The notes under the pieces: model-generated
The model's database searches: none
Told to the model about the DNA's origin: nothing
What the model saw: only the letters and a program-made list of their open reading frames with translations
Shown here: one piece after another, positions 10,950-23,652 of the stretch
How positions within the stretch are numbered: the stretch's first letter is position 1
Layout of the letters: every line of letters starts with the position of its first letter
Made by a program: the position numbers and the translations under genes
DNA from: Sequoia sempervirens
Taxonomy: Eukaryota; Streptophyta; Pinopsida; Cupressales; Cupressaceae
Length of the DNA stretch: 64,000 nt
Reading direction: 5' to 3'
Assembly (NCBI GenBank): GCA_007258455.2
Contig: VDFB02344204.1
Span: 178,991-242,990, forward strand

Positions 10950-13889
10950 TGTGCATTTTATGTCTCTAATAAGGGGACATTACATATTATAGATTGGTAT
11001 GGATATATGTGCCTTTTGGGTGTACCGGTGAAGCAAGGCCCTGGAATTTGACATTTGAGTAGTCAAGCACACTCAAGTCTAAAAGAACGGGAAAATAATA
11101 CCAGTCAAACAACAAATCAAGCTACCGGTCCTTTATTAAGACAAAAAAATCTTTGAACAAGGGGAAAAAATCTTTGAACATGAAAAACTAACTAAAACCA
11201 TGGCAAATCAATGGTGCCATCATCGAGAGCTTGAAGTAGAGCTTTGGCGGCATCAAAAATTAGAAAAGAAAAATAAAACTAACTGAAACCATGGCAAGTG
11301 ACTTACCTCAAGCAGAGCCTTAAACCAAATGACCAAATTTTACTTTGAACTGATGGACAGTATCACAATCTATTTATAGGCAAAGATGAAGGGTGGGTGA
11401 TATTCTGCGCAACCATCCATTAATGAAGCAGTTATAACAAGTTTTTCAAAACATCAATGTATGATTTGAGTTGAGCACATCACACAACTTGTTGCCTACG
11501 TGCCTTCAATCTCACTTAACTTGCATAAGTCTGTATGAGATATTTTCTTCATCTTTATCCATCCTGTAGCATGCAATTTTCTTTGCAAAACTCATCGTCA
11601 TTGAAATCAGACACGGGCTAAAGTAGTTTATCTGAAAACGTTTCAAGGAGTTCCTAATAATTGCCATTGTTCCTGCTTAACTATTCAAGAGAACAAGGTA
11701 TTCATTTATATTTTAATCTTATTTTTTTATTATATAAAATTTACATTATATATTACTTATGCTAATATATACTTAACTACGTAGGATAAAAGATGTCATA
11801 ATGTTAAAACCTAAATATGCTCATTATTAGGATCTCACCAAATAATTTCTTTTTCCTAACCTATCCAAAGATCAATTAAACTATGAATTTTTTTATAAAT
11901 TAATTTCATTTGATTTATATAAAAATATATTAATTATTAATTATAATAATTTCATACTTATATTTAATATTTTGTATTCTCGAATATAATATATAATAAT
12001 AATGTAACCTATATATATATATAATTTAATCTATATAATATATTAATTATATTTTGTATTAAATAAAAATATAATAATTATTAATTTAAATATATATAAT
12101 AGTTTTGTTGGAGAATATAACATATACTAATAATAAATAATATAATTATATATTTATAATTATTTTTTTATTAGATAAAATTTACATTATATATTGCTTA
12201 TGCTAATATATACTTAACTACATAGGATAAAGGATGCCATAAAGTTAAAACCTAAATGTGCTCATTATTAGGATCTCGCCAAATATTATGTTATATATAT
12301 ATAATTCTATTAAAAATAAATGGATGTCCATTTTTAGTTTTGCTTTGGTTCTTACCATGGCAACATTTTTGGACAAATGAAAAACATTTTTTCATATTGC
12401 CACCTTTTGGAACCCATGATCCTAATATTAACATTAATATTATATCACCACTTTTTGTCATATCATTAATATTAATATTAATATAAGATTATAATCACCA
12501 ATACTATTAAAATTAACATTATTTCTATAGACATCTAAATTTAATCTTTCATATGATTAAATTTACTCCCTTTTCGTCTATCATATTAAATATTAATTTA
12601 TTAAATTAATATTACACATTTTGTCTCATATCTGTAAAGTGTTTAATTTAATAGCTAAATGTTTTATCTTTCACCTTCTTCTTCTTTAAATTAAATAAAT
12701 ACACCAATTTATTTAATTTAATCATTTTTGACCCTTTTGATTTAAAATCAATTTAAAATTCTTCATTCTCTCTCTCCTTGTCACATCCTCCATGATCTTG
12801 CTCTAATCTGAATTAATTTAATTAATTCATAATTATGATGTGCATCCTCTTAATCAAAGATTAATGTCACATCCTTCTACATTTGCCACTTGCCCCTAAT
12901 CTTCCATTAATTATTCTAATCAAATATTTGCACAACCTTAACCAAAGTCATTAGCCATATTTAGCACCACCTTTTTAGTCAACATTTGCATTTATCTCTT
13001 TTTAGCATTGACCATTTTTCCCATGTGAATTTTTAATTCACATTTATTTATCCTAGACTCTCTTCTTCCCTATGTGAATTTTTAATTCACATTCTATCTT
13101 CCAAGGTTTCTAGAACCTTGGCCTTGTCACATCATCCACATGTGACCAAATCCCACCTTTTTGGAGCTCACCTTTTATCCTTTAGACTCTCCTAAGAATT
13201 AAATTTAATTCACATTTATTTCTCCAACCACCTCTCCTTTTCCCATGGAGATTTTTGAGGAATTCCTCAAATGTCCCTTTCACTCTCACTTGGGGACAAG
13301 AAATTCCTTTTTGAGGAAATCCTCACTCCCCAAGGTACTTGGAGGGTACTTGTCCTTCCTCCACGTCATGTACCTTTTGGCCACCTCACTTACACCTCAT
13401 CTCCTCTTAACCACTTCACCATCCACATGTTAAGATGTGAGGGCTTGTGAGTTCTCAACCCACCATAGCCCTTCATCTTGACCTTGTTGGATGAATCTCA
13501 ACTGTTGAATTCTCTAGAGAATTCAAATTCTTCTATAAATACCCCCTCTTCAAGGGCATTTTCAACACTTTCATTTTCAGCAACCTTATGCTGCCAATTT
13601 GCATTCTCAAGCATTTGCTACCATTTAGCCATCCATTTAGTCATTTTGCATTATCAATCTTGCATCTAATAACATCAAAAGCCATCTAAAGAGCATACAA
13701 ATTCATCTAAATCAAGGGCCAACCAAAGAGCCTTCAACAACAAGAAAGGTATAATCGATTTGCATTTTATTTCATTTATTTTCCTTGTTTTATCACTTTT
13801 TAGGCTAATCATTGAAGTGTTCTTAGTGTTTTATCATTTGCATTTTAAGATGTTTTGCATATTAAAATAGGGTAAAATTCCAAAGTACA
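10950..13889 (+). repeat. 5' LTR of the Tat element (2940 bp)
   Basis: Begins TGTGCATTTTATGTCTC and ends AAAGTACA, giving the usual TG...CA ends. It is homologous to 28325-31156 from 11063 onward at a near-constant offset of about 17.26 kb. The middle (11700-12700) is extremely AT-rich. The last third carries GTGAATT-TTT-AATTCAC hairpins near 13025 and 13072 and a TATA box. Its first 113 bp have no counterpart in the 3' copy because of the deletion described there. The exact start rests on the TG plus the TAATT duplication and could be off. Confidence 0.8.
13534..13541 (+). promoter_or_regulatory. TATA box of the 5' LTR promoter
   Basis: TATAAATA in a C-rich context (TATAAATACCCCCTC), about 350 bp before the LTR end. 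The same box is kept in the 3' LTR at 30801-30808. By its place it should direct the genomic RNA, with initiation roughly 30 bases downstream; that is inference. Confidence 0.7.
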
Positions 13890-13895
13890 CATTTC

Positions 13896-13913
13896 TGGCA
13901 CGACCGGTGGGAC
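13896..13913 (+). promoter_or_regulatory. Primer binding site of the Tat element
   Basis: TGGCACGACCGGTGGGAC begins a few bases after the TACA end of the 5' LTR, where a tRNA primer would anneal to start minus-strand DNA synthesis. TGG at its 5' end fits a tRNA 3' CCA. The matching tRNA was not identified. The sequence is absent after the 3' LTR, as expected. Confidence 0.65.
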
Positions 13914-13969
13914 CCACAAACGGGTTATTGCAGTTAACCTTCATTTTTGCTAAGTATTTTGCAGAAAAA

Positions 13970-14365
13970 GGTCGCAGAAAGGCGGCAGCGCCTTCTGTTT
14001 TACCGCAGAAAGGCAGCCACACCCTCTTGTCTGCTACAGAAAGGCGGTCACGCCCTATATCTGAAAAATTTGATTTTTTTTCTAACAGTTTGCTGCAGTT
14101 AGGTGTATACGTCATTTTGATTAGAAGATCTTTTCTAACACTTTCTTCCAGTAGGGCATACAACTCTTCTTTTTCAAAAATCTGATAAAGTTTCATGTAG
14201 AGGGGCGGATACACCCTTTCATTTTGAAAGGCTCTTTTCAACATTTTTTGACAGAAAGGCGGCAGTGCCCTTTGTTTTATTGCAGAAAGGCGGAAGCGCC
14301 CCTAATTTTACCGCAGAAAGGCGGAAGCGCCCCTGATTTTACCACAAAAAGGTGGCTACGCCCCA
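13970..14365 (+). repeat. 31-bp hairpin repeat arrays in the retrotransposon leader
   Basis: A 12-base core of the form GGCG-NNNN-CGCC recurs with exact 31-base spacing: at 13981, 14012 and 14043, and again at 14258, 14289, 14320 and 14351. Looser single copies lie at 14102 and 14204. Each core is preceded by a GCAGAAA-like box and most are followed by CCTNNTTTTA. Loops vary (GCAG, GTCA, GAAG, GCTA) while most stems remain pairable, sometimes through G-U. It lies in the untranslated leader between the primer binding site and gag, so it would be present in the genomic RNA. Confidence 0.8.
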
Positions 14366-15840
14366 AAACAGCAAAGTTTGGAAGCATATTATGGCGTAAT
14401 CGACCAAGAACGAAGGATAAGATAGCTAATGTTTGCTTGCAGGGCCATCTATTTGATCAAATTTTAAAAAAATTAACCTTGTTGTTTGAACGTAGTCTAA
14501 TTAGGGGGAAGTAACCTTTATTGTTTACTGTGTTTGTTTATTATTGTCACCCAAGGGGGCATTAATTTGTTTTCACTTTCCCCTTGCACTTCGTGTGAGC
14601 CTGGGGAGTAGTTCGAAACAGTTAGTGTCTTCTTTCTAGTGGGATCTGGTTGGGGATTTCATCATTCTAAGGGATGATTCCAACCACGCATACCGACGAA
14701 GTATTTAAAGGGGGGAGAACGAAAGTTGTACCCCAATCCAGTCACGTCGTAATTGGCGGAGTGTCGAAGCTAGGGTGATACCTAGAGAGATGTAAAGAGT
14801 TGGTTTGAGTCTTTCAGTATCTCACTGGGGTTCCCGACTCACGCTTGTGACGGGCTGGTGTTCACGGTTGTGTCTCACGTACCGAGAGTATATTGAGGAC
14901 TCCCTAGAAGCCTTGTGCATCCTAGATTAAGACCTTTCCTGGCCATACTCTTAACATTAATCATATGATTGTGCTTGCTTGAAGTGTTTTCTTGTAAAAA
15001 ACCCATGAAATCTTTGATACATTGGCCTTATTTTATCATTTTGAGTCCTTGCCATAGCCATTGCCATCAAAACCAAGTTCTGATTTACTGCAGAAAACTG
15101 ACCACGCCCCTAATTTACTACAAAGGGGCAAATTTGCCCTCCTGAACACCCAAAATCGCCCCATTTGGATCCATTTAACCTCTCAACCATCATTTAATCA
15201 TTCCCAACCATTATCTCATCATCCCAAGCCTCCGTTTCGTCACTCTAAGTCTCTCAAAACCTCCATTTGATTAGTTTAAATATCCATCGTATCATTCCAA
15301 ACCTCTGTTTAACCATTCTAAATCCCCTCATTCTCCACAATCATTTTCAATCCACCCGTTCATTTTAATTTCCCCATATTCCATTCAAAAGTCCATACCA
15401 TCACCTAGCGAACATCATAATTTTACCATTTACATCACCAAACACCACTCATAACCAAACCATCTTAACCTTGTATTACAAAGTGGTTACCCAAATTGAC
15501 CATAGCACTCAAATTTGATTATTAGTCTTTAACTTCGACCCAAATCAATTTGCTTTCATCTTGAGGTGAATTTGGTGTCGTAAGTTATCATCCTCAGCCC
15601 AATCAATCCATTCCTATCTTAAAGTGGATTCGGTGTCGTGATCATCCTCTTAACCAATCAAGGCTCTAGGTCACTAAAGGTAACTTCCTTTGATTAAACT
15701 CAAGGTCTCTCTCACATCTTTCATCATCCAATCATACCCATCGAATCATCCAAATCTATCAAAACCAATCATTTGATCAAATTACCCAATCAACCAAATC
15801 ACATATGTTCAATCAATGCTATCCTATTGATCTTAATAAT
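14366..15840 (+). other. Untranslated leader of the Tat element
   Basis: No long open frame is present. The segment 14520-14950 is GC-richer and contains GAAGTATTTAAAGGGGGGAG at 14699. Near 15088-15140 a further GCAGAAA...CACGCCCCTAATTTA unit echoes the 31-bp repeats, followed by the palindrome GGGCAAATTTGCCC. Long leaders are usual in this lineage. Confidence 0.6.
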
Positions 15841-15960
15841 CCAATCCAATTCAATCAAAATCCAATATAGCCAATCAAAATCCGATCCCATCAAAATCCG
15901 ATCCAATCCAATATATCCAAACAAAATCTAATCAAAATCCAAATCCCATCAAAATCACAT
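15720..15960 (+). repeat. Degenerate CCAATCAAAATCCGAT repeat
   Basis: Short C/A-rich units such as CCAATCAAAATCCGATCC recur with small variations up to about 15960, shortly before gag. It is a low-complexity tract on the plus strand with no coding potential. Confidence 0.75.
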
Positions 15961-16094
15961 CTCATCCAACTACAATCAAGTCATTCGTCAAAAACATCTT
16001 TATAATCCACCCATAGCACATTTGCATGCCTGTTCAAACTAGGTCACAAGTCAAGAGACAAATGGAACAATAAGGTCAAAATTCCCAAGCGAAC

Positions 16095-18460
16095 ATGTCT
16101 CAAGACCTTAATAACAATACGAATCCCACCAATAGTGCAAATATTGCTCAAGATCCTAAGAACGTCCCCCAAGATCCTCATAATGGTACTTCATCACACT
16201 CCAACACCGAAAATCAGAACAACTCACCACACAGTGAAGAGAGTATGGCTAATCAACCTGAACTCACGCTTGAGGAACATTTTAATAATCCTGCCAATGT
16301 GCAAATGACTGATCGTCTGCTTGAAAAACATGGGGAAGAAATTTTGGCCCACCTAATTGAAAAGGGTGTCAAACCCCCTCGGGTGTTGACTTGTCCAAAT
16401 ATAGGAGTTCCCCATCTAACGTACTCCAAGGTTCACAAAATGCACTAGAAGGTTCGTACTTCCCCAATGTTCCTCCAGTTGAGGGTTGGCATCAACCTGA
16501 ATTTGGCAATGTTGTTCTCTATCATGTTAACTATCCCCCACACGCTTCAACCTCAGTTATGGGAGGTCCTCAAGTGCCTGATCCCAATAATCCTTTTGCC
16601 TATGGTATGCCACAAAATGTTCCACAACCTGCGCCATTAACGTTAACAGCACCCCCTCTTTCGAATCAACCTAGAGTCAACACTGGGGGCACCCCCCTTT
16701 CCACATTTCCTCCACCTCCTGGGGCCACACATCTACCATCCTCCTCATATACATCTCAACAGCTTCACCAATCCAACGTTCCACCTCAATTATCTCCACA
16801 AGGCACATCCCAGCTGAACATTCTGGGTGGTACCCGACAACCCCCTTTACAAAACGCTTCTACGCTACCTCAACCATCTCATCAGCAACAACCTATACAT
16901 AATACTTTGGTATCTTCACAACAGCCACCCTACCAACCACAAGGCAATCCACCTCGACCTATTGCTCAGACCATATCCCCCTTTCTCGCATCCATTTTAC
17001 GTCCGCAGGCTCAACCGCAACACAACATCCCATCTCGACCCGTACAATAGTTGACATCACAACAACTCCCTCAACACTACTACTATCACAATCAGCAGCA
17101 ATTTCACCAACAATCACAACAATACCTTCAACACCAACAAACCAACATGCAACATCCCATCCAAGCTCCTCAACAGCCCACCCCACACTTTTATCAAACA
17201 AATCCGTACTATACTCCATAACAACAGCCCCCATATCAACAAAATCCCTCGTCTTACCAACAAGGCATGTCATCATCCAACTATCCAAATATGTATTTCA
17301 ACAATCCGACGCTCTCGCACCAAGATCCTTTATCATCCTATCATCAATATCCCCCCAACCCGCCACCGGCCAACTTGGATATGTTGGAAATCAAAGCCGC
17401 TCTGAAAGACCTTCAAGCCGGGGCTACCAAACAATCATTAAAATTTGAAGACATATGCCCATATCCATTTGATCCCTCCATCTCATTAATCCCGTTTCCT
17501 AAACATTTTGAAATACCAAAGTTTGACAAATAAAAGGGAAACAAAGACCCTAAGGCTCACTTGCAAGAATTTTACTCCCAATGTCAAGAGGTCATGCACA
17601 ATGACAACTATCTCTTGCGCCTATTCCCACGAAGCCTGACAAGCCATGCCCTGGATTGGTTCATGACCCTCGAAAAAGGGTCCATAAAAACTTTTGTAGA
17701 CCTGTCAGAAAAATTTGTATCCTACTTCTCTTTCAATTTGGAGGACACAGACACCTTAGATCTCCTCAAAGAGAAACAACGTGAGGGGGAAACCTTTACT
17801 AGCTACCTACAAAGGTAGCATGCATTAGCAAGCCGAATGAAGACCCCTTTGAAAGAAAAAGACATGGTCACTCTTTTCGTGGAAAACTCTCATCTCGATA
17901 TGGCCCATAATTTTAGGTTACATTGTGTCACCACTTTCACGGAGATAGTGGAAAAGGGACCCATCCTTGAACGCGCCCTTATTGTCAAAGGACACATCAA
18001 AATACATAGTCATGATAAAGAGAGGTCATTTGGCGATAAACCGCGATTCTCGAACAAGAACAAGAACGCGGTGAATGACGACGTGACAGACACTAAACAC
18101 ATCCAAGTGGCTAATACATCCCAAAAACAACAACCGTCTGTACCTAACGCCATCTCTGTGCCATAGGGGACACCTCGCCCTCCTCAACAGTTGAACTAGA
18201 ACAATCAGGGGAACACCAAACGTCAGTATGCTCAATTAGGAGAACCTCTGAGTGTTGTCTTTAATAAGTTGTTACAAATCAACTATCCCATCACGTACCC
18301 TGTCACCAAGCCATTTGACGAGTCCAAACCCAAGCCCGCATGGTTTAAGGAAAATGAGTATTGTGAGTTTCATAAAATCAAAGGACACTCTTTAAACAAG
18401 TGTTAGGGTCTGAAAAACTATGTCCAAGATCTCATTGATCGAGGTGATATCAAGGTTGAC
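16095..18460 (+). pseudogene. gag of the Tat element (frameshifted, several stops)
   Basis: Translation would begin at ATG 16095, giving a Gln/Asn/Pro-rich N-terminus. A frameshift in a C run near 16375-16385 moves the frame, which then stays constant through gag, protease and most of pol. A long Pro/Gln-rich region (16400-17280) precedes the gag core at about 17450-18000 (PYPFDPSI, SHALDWFMTLE, LKEKQREGETFTSYLQR). A CX2HX4HX4C zinc motif (CEFHKIKGHSLNKC) follows near 18360-18405. In-frame stops occur at about 17048, 17218, 17531, 17816, 18164, 18196 and 18403. Gag would form the particle; this copy cannot make a full-length one. Confidence 0.85.
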
Positions 18461-20173
18461 CCCAGTCAAGCTTCGTCGTCCAATGCTCAATTACAGATAT
18501 ATCACAACGCCTTCCCAAACCATAATCAAGACCCAAGCACATCTAGCAGTAATCCTCAAAACAACAACACAAATAACGTGAGCTATAAGAATGTACCCCT
18601 TAATTACGAAGGTATTATTCATTACATTGAGCAAGTAGAACCTCGTGTATCCATGATACATGTCAAAGCCAAAGACCCTCAATGTGTTGTTACTACACGA
18701 CGAGCCTGCATCACTATCCATGTAGCCTCTGCACCCGCCCAATCAACTCCTGTAAGCTCTCAACACAACATCCTTGATCACTTAGGAAAGACCCTTGCTC
18801 ATATATCCATTTTGGATTTGCTTCAATCTTCCCCTGTACATCAAGAAATCCTCTAAAGAGCCCTGCAGGAAACCCGTGTGCCAAATAACATCGACCCCAC
18901 GCAATTCCAAGCTTTGGTGGGACACTTGGCTTTATCGCATCAACTGCACTTCAGCCAAAATGATATGCCAAACATCGATGTCAATCATAATCGCCCCTTA
19001 CATATCGAAGTCATGGTTGCTCGCCATAAAATAAAAAGGGTCTTGGTAGATAATGGCTTTGCCCTCAATTTGTGTACTCTGAAATTCATAAAACAGGTGG
19101 GGTATACTCAGGCGGATTTAAGTAATCAGATCATCACAATCAAAGCCTATGATAATGCAGAAAGAAATTCAGAGGGAATTATCAGTCTTCCTATCCAAGT
19201 GGGACCTGTGCTTCAATACACTACCTGTCATGTCCTTGATCTGGAGTTGCCATATAATCTCCTCCTTGGCTGCCTGTGGCTCCATGCTATGCAAGCCGTC
19301 CCCTCCACGTACCATCAATGCCTAAAATTCCCCGTCAACGAACAAGAAGTCACCATCTACGCCGACCCCCAACCATTTGAATATTGCCGCGCTTTAGAAG
19401 CGTCATTTCCTCATTTACATTATTGTCCCGGGGTTGAAATGGGGGCATCTCAGTCATCATCCACTAACCCACCCTCCATCGTGATAACCACTCCATCTTC
19501 CACCACTGATCCTACAGTCACCAAAGTCCAGATCATTGACAAAGGGTGTGGTGAATACGAAATGCATACGGCTCTCAATGTAGCAACCATGCCACCGTCA
19601 CCACACAAGTACGGTCAACCTTCGCATGCTGCACCAAAGGAAGACAAGACTATCACCTTCAGTGGTAAAAACATCTCTACCACCACCTTCAGATCCCCAA
19701 GTGTCAAGATAGATGCACCAGAAGAGGACATAAGCCAATGGGTCTACCGAGAAGAACCCCAGCCAGACCCTCTAAAGGAATATTTTCAGGAAGCATATCC
19801 GTGGTCAGCTAAATTTGCAGAAAAGTATAACTACCAAGGCAGGGGTCTAGGTAAAGAGGAACAAGGGCGGTTGCAACCTAGTGATACATCAAAGCTACCA
19901 AAAAACATAGGCATTGGATATGATAAAAAACAGAAAGGCCCTACAACATCATCTAATACATCCTATAGTGTCACCGTGGACAAAGGCTCATTGGAAGATA
20001 TACCCGAAGAGGAATCCATCATACATGCGTACGATGACGTCGATCACACCGACTTATCATCCATGTTCGAATGCTTATCTGTCTGCACCATTAGCCTATC
20101 CCTCTGTCACCCCAAGCTTATTGATTGGGACCTACGTAATAGCACACCTGTCAATATGTCTGTGAATACATAA
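18461..20173 (+). pseudogene. Protease region of the Tat element
   Basis: Same frame as gag, with a stop at 18854-18856 and then about 431 open codons from 18878. The aspartic protease motif reads VLVDNGFALN at about 19045, where families of this lineage usually have DNGSA; Ser to Phe is one C-to-T change. The second signature reads LLLGCLWLH (19260-19285), where the usual form is close to LLGRPW; both differences also fit C-to-T. A G-patch-like segment (YNYQGRGLGKEEQG) follows at 19830-19870. The frame ends at TAA 20171, just before a possible intron. Catalytic activity is unlikely with the altered flap and active-site context. Confidence 0.8.
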
Positions 20174-20174
20174 G

Positions 20175-20361
20175 GTCTTATGGGATTGGGGGAGGATGAA
20201 CACTCCAGTCGCAAAAATAAGAATAAGTAAAAAATGGTCATCTAGTGAAAACCTCCCTGAGGCGCTTCCTGACCTTGAAAAAGTAAAAATAAAGGATGCA
20301 TCCGATGGCGAAAACCTCGAAGAGGCGCTGGACGATTGAGATGTTCATCTTCCCCTTGTAG
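20175..20361 (+). other. Possible intron between protease and reverse transcriptase
   Basis: The gap holds no open frame in register. It ends in a strong acceptor, TTCATCTTCCCCTTGTAG, followed in frame by ETQEVNLGTAENPKI, the usual start of the RT region in this lineage. A donor GT at 20175 right after TAAG keeps the phase; the adjacent TAA would be CAA before a C-to-T change. Another donor candidate is GTAAAA near 20226, but its phase does not fit. Introns at this position are known in Ogre-type Tat elements, so the call is reasonable but unproven. Confidence 0.45.
20244..20329 (+). repeat. Pair of GAAAAC-hairpin-GCGC motifs before RT
   Basis: Two units, 20244-20266 and 20305-20329, share GTGAAAA/GCGAAAA, then a small stem (CCTC-CCT-GAGG and CCTC-GAA-GAGG), then CGCT. 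They are separated by an A-rich GTAAAAATAAA. A second pair of the same motif lies right after the integrase stop at 23749-23815. Confidence 0.7.
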
Positions 20362-21400
20362 GAACTCAGTTATCTGCCCGATCATCCATTTTAATTGAAG
20401 AGACTCAAGAAGTTAATCTGGGTACTGCTGAAAATCCTAAAATCACCTGTGGCTAAGTCACTTTCAGAGCAAGAGTATCCAGTCATCATGCAGCTACTCC
20501 GAGAGGGAATCATCAACTTTGCTTGGTCATATTCAGACATGACATGCTTAGACCCTGCCTTAGTGGTTCATCATCTAGACGTTCGCCCAGATGCCAAGCC
20601 TATCAAACAAAAGCTCTGCAAAATACACCCGCAGGTAGCATTGTTAGTCAAAAAGGAATTGGAAAAGTTACTAGAGGCAGGTTTTATTAGACCAATTGAC
20701 TACTCTGAGTGGATCTCCAATATAGTACCAGTTGCCAAACCAAATGGAGATATTCGGATCAGCACAGACTTCAGGGACCTTAACAAGGCCTACCCAAAAG
20801 ACGACTCCCCTCTCCCTAACATTGACATGTTGGTCGACCTCACAGCAGGACATGAGATGCTCTCTTATGGATGGCTTCTCTGGTTATAACCAGATTTGAA
20901 TCGCGCCTGAGGATCAACATAAAACCACCTTCACAACACCTTGGGGAACCTTTTGTTACAATGTTATGCCCTTTGGTCTCAAAAATGCGGGGGCAACATA
21001 TCAGAGAGCAATGACGGTCATCTTCCATGACCTCATCCATATCATCATGGAAGATTATGTTGATGACTTGCTAGGAAAATCTAAAACACGAGCAGAACAT
21101 CCTATTGTCCTAAAGCAGATCTTTGAACGATTAGAACATTACAAGTTGCGGCTAAATCCAAAAAAGTGCGTCTTTGGGGTTACATCAGGAAAATTGTTGG
21201 GTTTTATAATCTCCCGAAGGGGTATTGAAGTTGATCCCACCAAAGTAAAAGCTATTCTGGACATGCCACCTCCACGCAATCTGAAGCAGTTAAGAAGCCT
21301 CCAAGGGAAGATGCAGTCCATCCGTCGATTCATAGCCCAGCTAGCAGATAAGTGTCAGCCATTCACTTATCTTCTAAAGAAAGATTCCACCTTCTGATGG
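20362..21400 (+). pseudogene. Reverse transcriptase of the Tat element
   Basis: The RT region opens with EVNLGTAENPKI in one frame, shifts near 20440, then reads clearly to about 20862: AWSYSDMTCLDPALVVHH, EAGFIRPIDYSEWISNIVP, DFRDLNKAYPKDDSPLP. A second frameshift near 20863 restores the gag frame, giving MDGFSGYNQI followed by TGA, then TTFTTPWGTFCYNVMPFGLK. The catalytic YVDD box is intact at about 21056-21067. Another TGA lies at 21395. The polymerase would copy genomic RNA into cDNA; this copy cannot be translated as one protein. Confidence 0.9.
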
Positions 21401-22290
21401 AACCAACAGTGTCAGATGGGTTTCGATAAAATTAAGGAATATTTAACTCATCCACCGATCTTGATGCCGCCTATTCCAGGAAAACCCCTCCTGCTTTACA
21501 TCTTTGCTACTTCAGTCGCACTGGGGGCATTGTTGGCACAACATGATGAGTCGTTCAAAGAGAGGGCAATCTACTACATCAGTCGAACATTGGTTGGCTA
21601 TGAGTTAAATTACTCCCCCATGGAAAAAGTTTGCCTTGCGCTAGTCTTCAGCACACAGAAACTTCGTCATTACATGCTCAGCCATCTGGTCAAATTAATC
21701 ACTAAAATTGATCCCCTTAAGTATTTGTTATCTAGAACCACTATGACTGGCCGCATGGCCAAATGGGTCATGCTCCTAAGTGAATTTGACATAGAGTATG
21801 TAGAGCGAAAAGCCATAAAAGGACAGGTCATAACTGATCAATTAGCTGAGGCACCATTAGTAGATGTCTACCTGCTAGACACTGAATTCCCGGACGAAGA
21901 AATCTACACAGTTACAGAAGCACCAGCTTCGACGCTATATTTTGATGGCTCATACACTCATAGTGGATCTGAAGCAGGAATTTTATTAATTACCCCTCAG
22001 GGTGACTACATCCCAAAATCATTCAAGATAGCATTCCCATGCACCAACAACATCGCAAAGTATGAAGCCCTCCTCACCGGTCCAAATCGCAAAACAGTGG
22101 CATATAACACACCTAAAAGTCTTTGGTGATTCTTTGCTAGTCATTAGACAGGTTAATGATGAGTTCCTAACCAAAGATGATAAATTGTTACCCTATAAAT
22201 GCATGGTGGATGATTTCATAAATACTTCACTTTCATACAGTTTGATCAAATTCCTCGGGTATAGAATAAAGCGGTAGATGCAATGGCCAC
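21401..22290 (+). pseudogene. Dual RNase H region of the Tat element
   Basis: The first RNase H spans about 21480-21850 (SPMEKVCLALVFSTQKLRHY, then MAKWVMLLSEFDIEY). It is followed by a second, archaeal-type RNase H at about 21930-22250. Its catalytic acids can be read in order: D in LYFDGSYT, E in KYEALLTG and D in VFGDSLLVIRQV. A frameshift near 22080 separates the last two and is undone before 22290. The second domain is a known mark of Tat elements, which is the main reason for the lineage call. Confidence 0.88.
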
Positions 22291-23652
22291 TATTGGTTCC
22301 CTAATTGACATGCCTAAAGACTGAACATAATGTGAGTTTCTTGTTGAACAGCTTTTAATCCCTGCATATGATGTTCCTGAGACTGATATGGTGTGTGATA
22401 TTGTAAGTCCCGCCTCCCCTTGGTATCAAGACATATACACCTATCTCCATGATAATATCATACCCCCAGAACTTACACGCAACCAACACAAATCCTTTAT
22501 TCATCGCTCCTCCCGATACATCATTGTCAGTAATACTCTTTATCGTCGCGGGGATGATGGAATCTTCCTTAGATGTATGAATGAGACTAAAGCTTGCGCA
22601 GCACTAACGGAAGTACATGGTGGTGTTTGTGGAGCTCACTCAAATGGTATGGCTCTGGCCAAAACGATCCTACGAGCTGGATATTATTGGCCTACATTGG
22701 AACATGATGCTTGTGAATTTGTGAAGTGTCTTCCATGCCAACATGCAGATTTGATTCACGCCCCAGCACAAGATCTCCAACCCCTCCTAGCACCATGGCC
22801 CTTTTCTCAATGGGGTTTCGACTTGATTGGCAAGATTTACCCACCATCATCCGACGACCATACATTCATAATTACCGCCACTGAATACTTCACTAAGTGG
22901 GTGGAAGCAATGCCACTGTCACAAATCACCGGTGTCCAAATCTCAAAATTTATCCTTTACCATATTCTCTGTCAATATGGTATCCCATCCACCATCCTCT
23001 CTGATAACGAAAAACCCTTCAAAAACTAAGCCATGAAACACCTCTGCAACACCTTTTATATCCAGCATCGTTGGTCAATGCCTTATTACCCCCAGGGCAA
23101 TGGTCAGGCAGAAGCAACCAATAAGACCCTTATCTGCATCCTCAAAAAGGTTGTCAATAACACTGGACGAGATTGGCACCTCCATATTCATCCTGCCCTC
23201 TGGGCATACCGCATATCCATCCGCACCCCGACAGGCGCCACCCCCTATTCTTTAGTATATGGTGCTGAAGTTGAGCTTCCTTCACTGAGGATTTCTCTGA
23301 AAAATCTTATCAGTGAAAAAGATGCTCGTGTTGCACGACTTGCACAACTAGAATTATTTGATGAAAGGCGGATAAAAGCATATGATCATCTCCAAGCTTA
23401 CCAAAACCGCCTCAAACGCAGTTACAACTAGAAGGTTCGTCCGCGACAATTCCAAGTTGGTGATCTTGTACTCAAAGAAAACCAACGTACCCAACAAGAC
23501 AAAGCTAAGAAGGGAAAGTTTGAAGCAAACTAGTTGGGGCCTTACATTATAACTGCAAAGTATGGATTGGGGGCGTATAGACTTTCCACCCTTGAAGGGG
23601 AGCCCCTGGAAGAACCTATTAACATCATGCACCTCAAACGGTTCTATACTTA
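22291..23652 (+). pseudogene. Integrase of the Tat element
   Basis: The zinc-binding HHCC region is seen at about 22610-22740 (EVHGG, CGAHS, CLPCQ). The catalytic triad is present: D in QWGFDLIGK (22815), D in LSDNEKPF (23000) and E in NGQAEATNK (23105). The C-terminal part reads RPRQFQVGDLVLKE and ends EEPINIMHLKRFYT before TAA at 23650. Stops interrupt at 22321, 22327, 23027, 23429 and about 23531. Some are single changes from conserved residues, such as TGG to TAG before LGPYII. It would insert the cDNA into the genome. Confidence 0.9.

Noticed and set aside
13970..14365. CRISPR-like array (31-bp period with variable parts)
   Set aside because: The repeated core is only about 12-20 bp, the 'spacers' are similar to each other, and the array sits in a plant retrotransposon leader with no cas genes.
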